This document shows positions 1-8,196 of a stretch of DNA of 19,268 nucleotides, piece after piece. The notes beneath the pieces are model-generated. The model was not told the DNA's origin and did no database searches. It worked only from the letters and a program-made list of their open reading frames with translations. The position numbers were made by a program, and so were the translations under genes. The DNA is from JAXGXJ01 sp050943595 (GTDB lineage: Bacteria; Actinomycetota; Thermoleophilia; RBG-16-64-13): contig JBMNPM010000022.1 in NCBI GenBank assembly GCA_050943595.1, forward strand, positions 1 through 19,268. The letters are read 5' to 3'. Positions within the stretch are counted from its first letter, which is position 1. Every line of letters starts with the position of its first letter.

Positions 1-48
1 CGGGGGCGCGCGGCCCCCCCCGCCCCCCCCCCCCCCCCCCCCCCCCCC
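1..48. repeat. Homopolymeric C tract, probable sequencing or assembly artefact
   Basis: The first 48 bases are almost only C, with a few G at the start. The tract sits in the middle of the apgM reading frame and at the very edge of the window. Read on the minus strand it would add a run of Gly not expected at this point of the enzyme. Long poly-G/C at a contig end is a common artefact of sequencing or assembly, and I treat it as such rather than as biology. Confidence 0.7.
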
Positions 49-564
49 GGCCACCGGTTTGTCGCTGATATCGTGAGGCGCCGTGAACACCGTAGCCATC
101 ATATCGACGCCTTCGCGGACCGTAAGGATCTGGCGAAAGCCGATGCCCGCGTAGAAGTGCACGCGGTCGTCGCCCATATTCGCCTGTATGGTCTCGATCA
201 GGACGGCCGCCTCCTCGGAGGAGATATTGCCCGCGGAGTAGCTGACCATAGTACCGTCCACGATGGTGACCAGATTGCAGCGCATAGCCACCTGGCCGGG
301 CTCCAGTTGAATGCCCATGGCCATAGCCTCGATAGGACCACGCCCGGCGTAGTAGACGGTGGGGTCAAACCCCAGCACGCTCATGCAGGCGACGGCACTT
401 GATGCCTCCATGCCTTCGGGCACGGTGTGAGCGACACCGACGGTACCTTCCTTGGCCAGGCGGTCCAGATTCGGGATGTGGGCGGCCTCAAGAGACGTCC
501 GCCCGGCCAAAGCGTCCACAGGCCAGCCCGACGCTCCATCTATGATAAGGACCACATACTTCAC
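1..564 (-). CDS. apgM: Cofactor-independent phosphoglycerate mutase, archaeal type (partial, 3' end outside window)
   Basis: It interconverts 3- and 2-phosphoglycerate in glycolysis/gluconeogenesis, in the cytoplasm, without 2,3-bisphosphoglycerate. About 172 recognisable N-terminal residues of a normally about 400-residue protein are present. Visible signatures are the N-terminal strand and metal-binding Asp (KYVVLIIDGASGWP, D9), PNLDRLAKEGTVG (31-43) and the block ASSAVACMSVLGFDP (54-68). That block matches the archaeal-type motif around the phosphorylated serine, here probably Ser56. I chose the GTG at 564-562 because GGAGGG lies 7 nt upstream (577-572) and the protein begins exactly where the family does. 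Similarity ends near position 50, at DISDKPVAG. Beyond that the frame enters a poly-C tract (read as Gly) and is probably not true sequence. The gene is divergent from the NimA-like gene. Family assignment is confident; the 3' part is unseen. Confidence 0.88.
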   Translation of the reverse strand, partial: MKYVVLIIDGASGWPVDALAGRTSLEAAHIPNLDRLAKEGTVGVAHTVPEGMEASSAVACMSVLGFDPTVYYAGRGPIEAMAMGIQLEPGQVAMRCNLVTIVDGTMVSYSAGNISSEEAAVLIETIQANMGDDRVHFYAGIGFRQILTVREGVDMMATVFTAPHDISDKPVAGGGGGGGGGGGGRAPP

Positions 565-637
565 CGATCATCCCTCCGGTCGCTCCTACTACCCAGGAGG
601 CTGCTGAAAAACGAAGCCCCGGCCGCCGACTCGACAC

Positions 638-665
638 TTGTTGCGGCAGCAGCACCCATTATATG
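638..665 (+). promoter_or_regulatory. Candidate promoter of the NimA-like gene
   Basis: TTGTTG (638-643) and TATATG (660-665) are separated by 16 bp and lie about 45 bp upstream of the ATG at 708. Both hexamers are imperfect. The site is in the 143-bp region between the divergent apgM and NimA-like genes, where a promoter is required. Confidence 0.35.
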
Positions 666-707
666 CAGCATACGCGGTATCGTACCTTCAAAAGGAGGCG
701 TGAATCC

Positions 708-1190
708 ATGAGTGAACAGATCCATCAACTATCCGCCCAGGAACAGACGGACGCAAGAACCATCCTACAATCGGCACCCATAGCCTACGTATCCGTAGCC
801 GGACCCAGGCCATACGTCGTACCTATGAACTTCGTCTACGACAGTACAGAAGAGCCGGGACGCATCCTGCTACGTAGCGGCGAGGGCCGCAAGAGCCGAG
901 CTATGGTTACCGACCCAAGGATATGCATTGCCATCCTGGGTGAAGCCACCTTCGATCCGGGACCCGACCCCTACACAGACCTGTTCGCCTACCGCTCAGT
1001 TCTCATCGAAGGGACGGCCGTCCTGCTGGAAGACAGGGCGGAACGTGTGGAGGCCCTGCGCATGTTCGTGGCCAAGTACCACCCCAAAGCCATACACGAA
1101 CCCCTAAACGAGGCCACCTTCGCCCGGACACTCGTCTTCAGCGTGGCGACGGAAGCGCTCACCTTCAAACAACGCCGCAGGTGGAGCTGA
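708..1190 (+). CDS. Pyridoxamine 5'-phosphate oxidase-fold, FMN-binding protein (NimA-like)
   Basis: A 160-residue protein of the split-barrel flavin-binding superfamily that includes pyridoxamine 5'-phosphate oxidases and the 5-nitroimidazole-resistance (Nim) proteins. The family pattern is clear: an N-terminal helix, the strand AYVSVAGPRPYVVPMNFVYD (26-45), then a strand and basic turn RILLRSGEGRKSRAM (52-66) of the kind that binds the flavin phosphate, then DPRICIAI (69-76) and YRSVLIEGTAVLLED (95-109). The length is typical of the NimA-like group. The start at 708 is set by AAAGGAGG at 691-698; the open frame extends further upstream but without a better site. The gene stands alone and is convergent with the aminotransferase. 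The substrate cannot be told from sequence; flavin binding is inferred from the fold, and pyridoxamine phosphate oxidation is unlikely at this length. Confidence 0.8.
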   Translation: MSEQIHQLSAQEQTDARTILQSAPIAYVSVAGPRPYVVPMNFVYDSTEEPGRILLRSGEGRKSRAMVTDPRICIAILGEATFDPGPDPYTDLFAYRSVLIEGTAVLLEDRAERVEALRMFVAKYHPKAIHEPLNEATFARTLVFSVATEALTFKQRRRWS

Positions 1191-1275
1191 CCCGTGGCGA
1201 GGACGGCGGCATGACCACCGACCGTGGCCCGTCCACCCCTCGACTAAAGCCGACGTAACTAGGGAAGGCGTAGGT

Positions 1276-2475
1276 CTAGGGCCGGCGTAGGTACTTCTGA
1301 CCTACCGCGCGAAACGCCGGGAGTGCCCCCTCCACCGTCTTCCGCTCCACGCAGTAGGCGATACGGAAATAGCCGGGGAACCCGAATCCCACTCCCGGCG
1401 TGACGAGAACCAGGTGTTCGAGCATCTCAGCACAGAACGCCAAGTCATCCGGCAGGGGGGACCGAGGAAACATGTAGAAGGAGCCTTCCGGTCTGGGAAC
1501 CTCGTAGCCCACGCTCGTCAGGGCCTCGTAGAGAAGATCGCGATTCTGCTGGTACAGCCCTACATCAACCTCGACCCCCTGCAAACGGGCCACCACCCTC
1601 TGCATCAGAGCAGGTGCGTTGATAAAGCCCAGCACCCGATTGGCGAGCACAAGACAGGGCATGAGCTCATCGATGCCCCGGCAGGCGGGGTTGGCCGCCA
1701 CGTATCCTATGCGTTCCCCGGCAAGCGAGAGTTCCTTGGAGTAGCTGAATGCTATGAGGGTATCGTCATAGGCGGCCATCGTCGATGGGACACGGTTACC
1801 GTCGAAGACGATCCGCCGGTAGGGCTCATCAGAGACCAGGTAGATGATGCGTCCCAATTCTTGGCTCTTACGACGCAGTAACCGACCCAGAGCAGCCAAG
1901 GATGCTGCCGGGTAGATGCGCCCGGTAGGGTTGTTGGGCGAATTGATGAGTACGGCCCTGGTGGCCGGACGGATGGCCCTCTCGATAGCCCCCAGATCGA
2001 GATCGAAGTCCGCGGCACTATCGACAGGCACGAGAACACCGAAATGATTGGCCAGATAGTTGCCGTACTCAACGAAGTAAGGCCGGGGGACAATGACCTC
2101 CTCCCCCGGGTCTATGATGGTGCGAAAAATGACATTGAGGGCGCCACCGGCGCCCGCCGTCATGACCACGTGCTCCGCTCCCAAGGTAACACCTTGATCT
2201 GCAGATAGATGAGCCGCTACGGCCGCGCGGGTGGCGGCATATCCGGCGTTCTCCATGTAGCCATGAATCCCTGGAGTCCGATCACCTACCAACTCCTCGA
2301 GCACCTGCTGGAACTCCTGCGGAGGGTCCACGTTGGGGTTGCCGATACTCAGGTCAAAGATCTTGTCGATTCCGTGGATCGCGGCAAGCCGCATCCCCTC
2401 CTCGAACATCTTCCTGATCCAAGACGCATGCTCGGTGAGTTCTATCATCCTCTTTGACACCGGCATGACCGGCAT
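1276..2475 (-). CDS. Pyridoxal phosphate-dependent aminotransferase, class I/II
   Basis: A 399-residue fold-type I aminotransferase. Landmarks follow the class I order: a nucleotide-loop region near MTAGAGGALN (105-114), the ring-stacking segment PRPYFVEYGNYL (130-141), SPNNPTG (179-185) with Asn182 contacting PLP O3', SDEPYR (215-220) with Asp216 and Tyr219, the Schiff-base lysine in SYSKELS (Lys247), the phosphate-binding Arg in GERIGY, and the substrate-carboxylate Arg in YFRIAYC (Arg371). The start is ATG 2475, because GGAGGT lies 6 nt upstream (2487-2482). The open frame continues 7 codons further without a ribosome site. The subfamily resembles aspartate/aromatic or alanine-type enzymes; the amino-acid specificity cannot be read from this alone. 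It is a single gene, divergent from the 403-residue unknown protein. Confidence 0.92.
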   Translation of the reverse strand: MPVMPVSKRMIELTEHASWIRKMFEEGMRLAAIHGIDKIFDLSIGNPNVDPPQEFQQVLEELVGDRTPGIHGYMENAGYAATRAAVAAHLSADQGVTLGAEHVVMTAGAGGALNVIFRTIIDPGEEVIVPRPYFVEYGNYLANHFGVLVPVDSAADFDLDLGAIERAIRPATRAVLINSPNNPTGRIYPAASLAALGRLLRRKSQELGRIIYLVSDEPYRRIVFDGNRVPSTMAAYDDTLIAFSYSKELSLAGERIGYVAANPACRGIDELMPCLVLANRVLGFINAPALMQRVVARLQGVEVDVGLYQQNRDLLYEALTSVGYEVPRPEGSFYMFPRSPLPDDLAFCAEMLEHLVLVTPGVGFGFPGYFRIAYCVERKTVEGALPAFRAVGQKYLRRP

Positions 2476-2665
2476 GTGTTGACCTCCAATAAACAATACA
2501 GACAGGAATCAACCACCGGACACGGCCGACAGCAGCACGGAGGTCTTGGCGGCGTGGGATCGAACATAGATCATGACCGCAGAGTCTAACACGAGCACGC
2601 GCACAGCGGAGAATAAGCAGTGGCGCAGATCGGCCATGAAACCGGGATGGTGCTACGAAACGGGC

Positions 2666-2674
2666 TGATATACT
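2666..2674 (+). promoter_or_regulatory. Candidate extended -10 promoter for the 403-residue protein gene
   Basis: TGATATACT at 2666-2674 fits an extended -10 element (TGn plus TATACT). No convincing -35 hexamer lies 16-18 bp upstream, which is acceptable for an extended -10. It would give a leader of about 60 nt before the ATG at 2743. The rest of the 267-bp divergent region 2476-2742 holds no other feature I can support. Confidence 0.45.
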
Positions 2675-2742
2675 GAAACCGAAGTTGACCACCATACGCA
2701 CTCCCCGAAAGGCGGCACGCAACGGGGAAGGAGGCGCATCTC

Positions 2743-3954
2743 ATGGCATTTCCCGACGACATCATCCCTGCTGATGACTCCTGCGCGATCTGTGGAGCGG
2801 GTCTGGCGGACGAGGTCGTGATCCAGGAATCAGCCGACGGCAAGCGTATCCGGCTTTGCCTGGAGTGTGCAGCGGGAGCGACCATCGAGTATAAGACCCA
2901 TGCAACCCTTGGTACGTCCGCGGATACCTCTCCGACCTCGCCTTCGACACCCGTTGCACGTAACCTCGCAGCCGAACCGGACCCCATGGAGGTCACCCGA
3001 GAGTTGCTCATACCTATGGCCGACCTCATCACTCTGCAGGGCGAGATGCAGGGTGCTCTCGAACGACTGGCCGGATCCCTGGAACGGTTCGCCACTGAAT
3101 TCATAAGCGACTCACTGGACAGGACGGCAACGGTCGAGAGCCGTCTGCGGGGCCTCGAGGCGGAACTCGAAAAAACACGCAGCCGCCTACGCGAAGCTGA
3201 GTCTCTGCTGATCGGCATAGGCGGCACTCCCGCGGACGATATGGGCAGCACTGGCTCCGTCGCCGGAGGGCAGCCCTTAACCAACACATCCATCGACACC
3301 GACAGCCCCCCGCCGGTGTTCGTCCAAGCCACCACCAGCCCCATACTGCCCCCTGAAGACACCGGTCCCCTAAGCAAGACACTTGGACAGGGGGGTAACA
3401 CGCTCGGTACCACCCCGGTCCTTGGACAACAAACGACCGGTGGCTGGTCCCGCTACGGCGTCTCTCCAACGGCCCCCGCTCCATCGCCGAGTGCCCCCCA
3501 CTTCAGTATTGAGGACGTACGGGCCACTCAGAAATACTTCAACGAAGGACCTTTTATAGAGCGCATGCAGGCCGTGAATAACAGCCTCGGCAAGCCCAAC
3601 GTCAATCTGTCGCGACTCGCCGGCGTCGAACCCCGCGTGTTGGTCACCGTCTTTTGGGACATCGTCTGGTACCAATACCTGGTCGATTTGAGCCACGACA
3701 CCCCGGACAAGGACCGTGTATCCCTCTTCAGGGAAGGCATGGAATTGGGGGAGTTGAACGACTGTTTCAAAGAGAAGAACGCCTCTTTCAACGACGGTGG
3801 CCGTATTGATGCATCGGAGTTGGAAGTGCAACTCCTGAGCGATCCGACAGTCCTCATCACAGAGATGACGCCCGACGAGGAGAAGGCTCTCGAAGACGCC
3901 ACCGAGGAAATCTGGAACCAACACATAGCGCCCGAGTTCAAGTGGGACGATTGA
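2743..3954 (+). CDS. Unrecognised protein: N-terminal Cys4 motif, coiled coil, Ser/Thr/Pro linker, C-terminal domain
   Basis: I do not recognise this 403-residue protein and assign no function. Visible architecture: two CxxC knuckles (Cys14/Cys17 and Cys39/Cys42), likely one zinc site; a short linker; a heptad-like charged helix at about 95-157, probably a coiled coil; a low-complexity segment rich in Ser, Thr, Pro and Gly (about 160-255); and an ordered, Trp- and acid-rich domain (about 255-403) with YFNEGPFIERMQAVNNSLG, VFWDIVWYQYLVDL and FREGMELGELNDCFKEKNA, ending in EFKWDD. There is no signal peptide or membrane segment, so it should be cytoplasmic. The start at 2743 has AAGGAGG 8 nt upstream (2728-2734). 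Opposite-strand frames over this region are shadows. A 71-bp gap leads to the PPC-domain gene on the same strand, so co-transcription is possible. Confidence 0.8.
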   Translation: MAFPDDIIPADDSCAICGAGLADEVVIQESADGKRIRLCLECAAGATIEYKTHATLGTSADTSPTSPSTPVARNLAAEPDPMEVTRELLIPMADLITLQGEMQGALERLAGSLERFATEFISDSLDRTATVESRLRGLEAELEKTRSRLREAESLLIGIGGTPADDMGSTGSVAGGQPLTNTSIDTDSPPPVFVQATTSPILPPEDTGPLSKTLGQGGNTLGTTPVLGQQTTGGWSRYGVSPTAPAPSPSAPHFSIEDVRATQKYFNEGPFIERMQAVNNSLGKPNVNLSRLAGVEPRVLVTVFWDIVWYQYLVDLSHDTPDKDRVSLFREGMELGELNDCFKEKNASFNDGGRIDASELEVQLLSDPTVLITEMTPDEEKALEDATEEIWNQHIAPEFKWDD

Positions 3955-4034
3955 CCGGCAGGCGACCGACCGGCATATTGCTGTTCACGAGATCGCACCG
4001 CTAAACACAACCACGACCGGGTGGAGTGATCGAT

Positions 4035-4460
4035 ATGTACAACGTGCAGGCGAAGCAGGGCCCCACATACGTGCTGCGGCCGGCGCTCGGCACCGACCTG
4101 CTCGATGAGTTGCAGGCATTTGTGTGTGAGCACGGCATCAATCTCGCCTGGATATCAGGGGTCGGTGCCGTTTCACGGGCCGGTCTGCGATTCTACGACC
4201 AGGCCACAAAGACGTGGCACGACATCGACTTGGACCGGAACATGGAAGTCGCCGGCATGCTGGGGAACGTGTCACTGCTCAACGGCGAGCCCATCGTGCA
4301 CATCCACATCACGCTGATCGATGAGGACGGCCGCTACTATGGTGGGCATGTAGCCGCGAACACCATCGTGTTCAACATGGAGATCTTCATGACCTCCCTC
4401 ATCGGCCCACCGGTCACCCGGAAGCTCGACGTCGACACCGGGCTCACCATCTGGAGCTGA
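4035..4460 (+). CDS. PPC (DUF296) domain protein
   Basis: A 141-residue single-domain member of the PPC/DUF296 family (plant and prokaryote conserved; the domain fused to AT-hooks in plants). Bacterial members are small trimers, often described as DNA-binding, but their role is poorly established. Seen here: AWISGVGAVSRAGLRFYD (38-55), then GMLGNVSLLNGEPIVHIHITLIDEDG (74-99) and YYGGHVAANTIV (101-112). His89, His91 and His105 are the three conserved histidines of the family's likely metal site. I prefer ATG 4035, which has GGAG 8 nt upstream (4023-4026). A GTG at 4026 is in frame but overlaps that ribosome site. The gene is convergent with the decarboxylase gene, 34 bp away. Confidence 0.85.
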   Translation: MYNVQAKQGPTYVLRPALGTDLLDELQAFVCEHGINLAWISGVGAVSRAGLRFYDQATKTWHDIDLDRNMEVAGMLGNVSLLNGEPIVHIHITLIDEDGRYYGGHVAANTIVFNMEIFMTSLIGPPVTRKLDVDTGLTIWS

Positions 4461-4494
4461 AACGTAGCCGAGAGGGAGGTGGCCGGAAGAAAGA

Positions 4495-5919
4495 CTACGC
4501 CAAGGCTGCCGCAGCCTCCCGTATGAGCTCCCAGGCCCGGCGCACGTGCTCGGCCTCGGTGTTCGCCTGAGCCACGCACATCCGGAGGGTGAGGCGATCA
4601 TCGAGACGCGTGTGACTTATGTATATGGCTCCAGATCGGTTGACCCGGTCCATGATGGCCTGGTTGGTCTCGTCGCCCGCACGGTGCCGGAAGCACACGA
4701 GATTTAGAGGCGCCGGTGCAGCCAGTTCAAAGTCGGCATCTTCCTGCACCCACGCCGCGAATTCCTGCGCCAAGGCAACGTGTCGACGGATATGATATCG
4801 GAGACCCTCCACCCCATAGTGCCGGATCGTCATCCACAGTTTGAGCGAGCGGAACCTGCGCCCCAGGGGGATCTGCCAGTCGCGATAGTCGATCACTGCG
4901 CCCGAAGCCGTGGCGGCATTGCGCAGGTACTCGGGTAGGATGCTGAGCGCCCTCACCAGACTAGCCCGGTCGGCCACAAAGAAGCAGCTGCAGTCGAAAC
5001 CGGTAAACATCCACTTGTGTGGGTTGAAGACATAGCTATCGGCCGTCTCCAGCCCTTTGTGAATGAAACGGTATTCCGGACAGACGGCAGCCGTGCCACA
5101 CATGGCTCCGTCAACGTGCAGCCAAAGTCTATGCCGTTGACAAATATCACCGATGGCGGGCAGTGGGTCGAAGGCATTCGAAGAGGTAGTGCCCACTGTG
5201 GCTACTACAAGGAAGGGCTGCCGGCCCGCCGCCTCGTCAGCCAGGATGGCCTCTTCGAGTAGGTCGGGGCGCATGGCATAGGTCTCGTCAACACCCAGCA
5301 GACGCAGGTTGTCGCTGCCAATACCGGATACGCGGATACCCTTCTCCAGCGAGGAGTGGGTCTGTGTGGATGCGTAGGCGACCAGGTTCCCGTCGCACCC
5401 ACGGTTATTGCCGGCAAAGCCGGTAGCGCGCTCTCGTGCGGCGAGGACGGCACATAGTGTGGAGCTGGAAGCCGAATCCTCAATGACACCTCCGCCTAGG
5501 CCGTCGGATAAGAAACGCTCCGGCAATCCCAGTAGATCCACCACCCAATCCATCACGTGCGTCTCCAGCTCCGTGTAGGCGGGGCTGTTGATCCACATCA
5601 TCCCCTGAGCGTTGATGCCGGCGGACAAGAGGTCGCCCAAGATGGACGCGCCGGAGGTGTTGGCAGGGAAGAAGGCGTAGAAGTTAGGCGACTGCCAGTG
5701 CGTGATGCCCGGCAAAATGATGGTATCCATATCGCGCAGGACGGCGTCCATAGACTCGCCCTGTTCAGGCGGCCGCGCGGGAAGCTGAGCCCGTATATCT
5801 CCAGGGCGTACCTGGGACAGCACCGGGAAACGCTCCACTTCTTCCATATAGCGCGCCACCCACTCGATGGCGGCGTGCCCCTGCGTCCGGAACTCGTCCG
5901 GCGTCATGTGGTAACTCAT
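4495..5919 (-). CDS. PLP-dependent decarboxylase, group II (aromatic amino acid decarboxylase-like)
   Basis: A 474-residue protein aligning along its whole length with the aromatic-L-amino-acid/tyrosine/histidine decarboxylase family, which removes the alpha-carboxylate of an amino acid to give an amine. Landmarks: SPNFYAFFPANTSGASILGDLLS (77-99), the segment around GGGVIEDSASSSTLCAVLAAR (142-162) that grips the cofactor phosphate, THSS with His188 stacking on the PLP ring, TVGTTSSNAFDP (241-252), HVDGA with Asp270 pairing with the pyridine nitrogen, and NPHKW with the Schiff-base Lys302. HVDGAMCG replaces the commoner HVDAAYAG. The start at 5919 has only a weak ribosome site but fits the family N-terminus (MTPDEFRTQGHAAIEWVARYME). 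It lies 25 bp after the flavoprotein stop, so it is probably the second gene of that operon. Tryptophan, tyrosine or another substrate cannot be distinguished. Confidence 0.9.
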   Translation of the reverse strand: MSYHMTPDEFRTQGHAAIEWVARYMEEVERFPVLSQVRPGDIRAQLPARPPEQGESMDAVLRDMDTIILPGITHWQSPNFYAFFPANTSGASILGDLLSAGINAQGMMWINSPAYTELETHVMDWVVDLLGLPERFLSDGLGGGVIEDSASSSTLCAVLAARERATGFAGNNRGCDGNLVAYASTQTHSSLEKGIRVSGIGSDNLRLLGVDETYAMRPDLLEEAILADEAAGRQPFLVVATVGTTSSNAFDPLPAIGDICQRHRLWLHVDGAMCGTAAVCPEYRFIHKGLETADSYVFNPHKWMFTGFDCSCFFVADRASLVRALSILPEYLRNAATASGAVIDYRDWQIPLGRRFRSLKLWMTIRHYGVEGLRYHIRRHVALAQEFAAWVQEDADFELAAPAPLNLVCFRHRAGDETNQAIMDRVNRSGAIYISHTRLDDRLTLRMCVAQANTEAEHVRRAWELIREAAAALA

Positions 5920-5944
5920 ATATGCACCCGTACCGACGACAGGA

Positions 5945-8104
5945 TCAGGGGTGGACAGTCTCAGCCGGCGCTGCAGCCGCAGGTCGTCCCGGCGAAACAG
6001 CCACGAGGATGGGACGGTGGCAGCGTAGGCAGCGATCGGCCTCAGCCGTCACCTGGTCGAGCGTATATCCCAACTCGACATGCTCGAAGGTCTTCACGCG
6101 GTAGTCGACCGGCAGCACCGGCATCTCCTGCCGCCGACCGTAATCCACATCGGGCGCCACAGGGTAGGCACTCTTCTGGGCACCCAGATAGACGGCCAGA
6201 CGCTTGGTCTTGTCCTCGATATCTTCAACCACCGGCTCACCGCGCAGATACTTGTCAATGTACTTGGCCGCAGTCTTTCCGGCGTTGATGGCCTCGATGA
6301 CCGTCCCGCCGCCACTCACCGCGTCACCGCCTACGAACACGCCCGCCTTGCTGGTCATGAGGGTGTAGGGATCGCCGTCGATGTAACCCCACTTGTTCAT
6401 CTGAATAGACTCGTCTCCGCTGAAGGGTTCGAAGTCGGGCCTCTGTCCCACGGCCGCGATGATGCTATCGGCTTGGAGCACAAAGGGAGCCATATCGCTG
6501 GGCACCGGTCTACGACGGCCACTCTCGTCAGGCTCACCCAACTCCATTTGCTGGCACACGAGACTCTGGACGCCATCCTCAGCGCCCTGGCACTCCATGG
6601 GCGCGGCGAGGTAGAGGAACTCCACGCCCTCTTCCTCGGCCTCTTCGATCTCCCACACGTTGGCCGGCATCTCGTTGCGCGTACGGCGGTAGACCACGCG
6701 CACCTCTTTGGCCCCAAGACGCACCGAAGTACGCGCGGCGTCCATGGCCGAGTTGCCGCCCCCTAGGACGAGCACGTGGTCTCCGATATCAACCTTCTCG
6801 CCCAGGGCCACCTTGCGGAGAAAGTCGATGGCATCCATGGAGCCGGGTAGATCTTCGCCCGGGATACCCAACGGCCGGCCGAGATGAGCGCCGATGGCAA
6901 TGAAAGTGGCCTTGAAGCCCATACCCTCGAGGTCGGCGAAATCGATATCACGCCCCACCCGCGTGTTATAGCGGATCTCGGCCCCTTCTTGCTCAATGAG
7001 CTCGGTTTCGCGCCGAATGACATCACGCGGCAGCCGGTACTCAGGTATACCCACATGCACCATGCCCCCCGGGACAGGCAGACTCTCGAAGATGACAGGC
7101 TTGTATCCCATTCGAGCCAGGTAGTAGGCGGCAGAAAGGCCGGCCGGCCCGGCACCGATGATAGCGACCTTATCCGGCTCGGAAGCCGGCGGCGGCACTG
7201 TCGATGCGTCCGATCCCGGCAGCGGCACCCCGACCGGCCGCTGGCTCTGCTGGGCCGTAGTCATCTCACTGACCTCGTGTGGCCCCCCGGCGATGGGAGA
7301 ACCGGCGCCGGCAGCGGCTATCGCTTCCGGAGCAGCCTCGGCCGTCGGACAGGCCATGCAGCCCGAAACACGGTGATCGTCGGCCAGACCTTCAGCCCGA
7401 TCGGCACACCAGCGCTTGATGTTGTTGATGGCGATAGCGTGACCGGTAGAAGCCAGCGTACAGTTGGTCTCACAGGGATGCGGACAGGTGCGCCCGATGA
7501 TGGCCGGCAATGGATTGTCCCGCTTGATGATGGCATTGGCCAAGTAAGGATGCTCCTCCAACCCCTGGAAGACGTACGCCGGGATATCGACCGTCGAGGG
7601 ACAGGTGGAGCGGCAGGGAGCCGTCACCCAACCGTGGGTGTCCACCGCCGCGCAGGTCGTACCGGCCGCATGTTCTGCAAAATGAGCTGCCCCTAGGTCG
7701 ATGAGAGCTAACATCGGATCGCGGATGGTATTGGCGATGCCGCACCACGCCGATTCGTCAATAGATTCGATCAGATCACGGACCTTGTCCACCGTCTCCT
7801 CATCGCCCTTGCCTTCGGCCAACAGATCGAGCTGCTCGCGCAGGACATCGACCCCTATGCGGCAGGGGCCACACCGGCCGCAAGACTCCTCTTGGATGAG
7901 TGCCAGATAGCGGCGCGCCAGGTCGACCAGGCAGACATCACCCTTGACGACCACACCTCGCCAGGAGACGACCGCAGACACGTCGTCCATGTCGGACTTC
8001 TGCAGACGGGCGACCACTTCATCGGCACCGGGCCCTTGATAGCGATCGGAGAGAGCCACGATCGGCTCGTTGACTGTCAGCTCTAGCGCCTCAGGTGTTC
8101 CCAC
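5945..8104 (-). CDS. FAD/NAD(P)-binding oxidoreductase: NuoF-type Fe-S domain fused to GltD-like module
   Basis: A cytoplasmic electron-transfer flavoprotein of 719 residues, counted from the GTG at 8104. Residues about 60-130 match the C-terminal 4Fe-4S domain of NuoF/HoxF-type subunits: SCGRCGPCRIG (Cys75, 78, 81) with a fourth Cys121 in AWCGIA. The NuoF FMN/NADH part is absent. Next come the GltD-type Fe-S region CRSTCPS (Cys164, 168) and CPHPCETNC (Cys207, 211, 215), then a CMAC pair (249, 252) and an Ala/Pro-rich linker. An FAD Rossmann fold follows (IIGAGPAG, about 315-322), then a second dinucleotide fold (LGGGNSAMDAA), the segment VVYRRTRNEMPA typical of glutamate synthase small subunits, and a final CLRC. 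The open frame extends 34 codons upstream, but AAGGAG (8116-8111) sits 6 nt before GTG 8104. It probably passes electrons between NAD(P)H and an Fe-S partner; the partner is not visible here. No glutamate synthase large subunit is present. Confidence 0.88.
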   Translation of the reverse strand: MGTPEALELTVNEPIVALSDRYQGPGADEVVARLQKSDMDDVSAVVSWRGVVVKGDVCLVDLARRYLALIQEESCGRCGPCRIGVDVLREQLDLLAEGKGDEETVDKVRDLIESIDESAWCGIANTIRDPMLALIDLGAAHFAEHAAGTTCAAVDTHGWVTAPCRSTCPSTVDIPAYVFQGLEEHPYLANAIIKRDNPLPAIIGRTCPHPCETNCTLASTGHAIAINNIKRWCADRAEGLADDHRVSGCMACPTAEAAPEAIAAAGAGSPIAGGPHEVSEMTTAQQSQRPVGVPLPGSDASTVPPPASEPDKVAIIGAGPAGLSAAYYLARMGYKPVIFESLPVPGGMVHVGIPEYRLPRDVIRRETELIEQEGAEIRYNTRVGRDIDFADLEGMGFKATFIAIGAHLGRPLGIPGEDLPGSMDAIDFLRKVALGEKVDIGDHVLVLGGGNSAMDAARTSVRLGAKEVRVVYRRTRNEMPANVWEIEEAEEEGVEFLYLAAPMECQGAEDGVQSLVCQQMELGEPDESGRRRPVPSDMAPFVLQADSIIAAVGQRPDFEPFSGDESIQMNKWGYIDGDPYTLMTSKAGVFVGGDAVSGGGTVIEAINAGKTAAKYIDKYLRGEPVVEDIEDKTKRLAVYLGAQKSAYPVAPDVDYGRRQEMPVLPVDYRVKTFEHVELGYTLDQVTAEADRCLRCHRPILVAVSPGRPAAAAPAETVHP

Positions 8105-8175
8105 CGTAAGTCTCCTTGTTAAGGCATTCGTACTGCGCTCCGCGGTGCAGGGCAACAAGACCCGTTCGAACCTCG

Positions 8176-8181
8176 ATGATA
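8176..8181 (-). promoter_or_regulatory. Candidate -10 of the flavoprotein-decarboxylase operon
   Basis: TATCAT on the minus strand lies about 70 bp upstream of the GTG start at 8104. No good -35 is present. The position where it would lie overlaps the inverted repeat at 8197-8225. The match is weak and is offered because a promoter for this operon should be in the region. Confidence 0.3.
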
Positions 8182-8196
8182 GCGCAATCATGCCAT

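Noticed and set aside
73..711. Two plus-strand open frames over and beside apgM
   Set aside because: They lie antisense to a clearly recognisable phosphoglycerate mutase frame or cross its divergent promoter region, and have no family signature or ribosome site.
2476..2742. Minus-strand frames extending from the aminotransferase region and across the start of the 403-residue protein
   Set aside because: They overlap well-supported genes in other frames, and their sequence has the Arg/Ser/Pro-rich look of shadow frames.
5557..7696. Long plus-strand open frames (up to about 270 codons) antisense to the decarboxylase and flavoprotein
   Set aside because: High-GC antisense shadows; the opposite strand encodes conserved catalytic motifs throughout.
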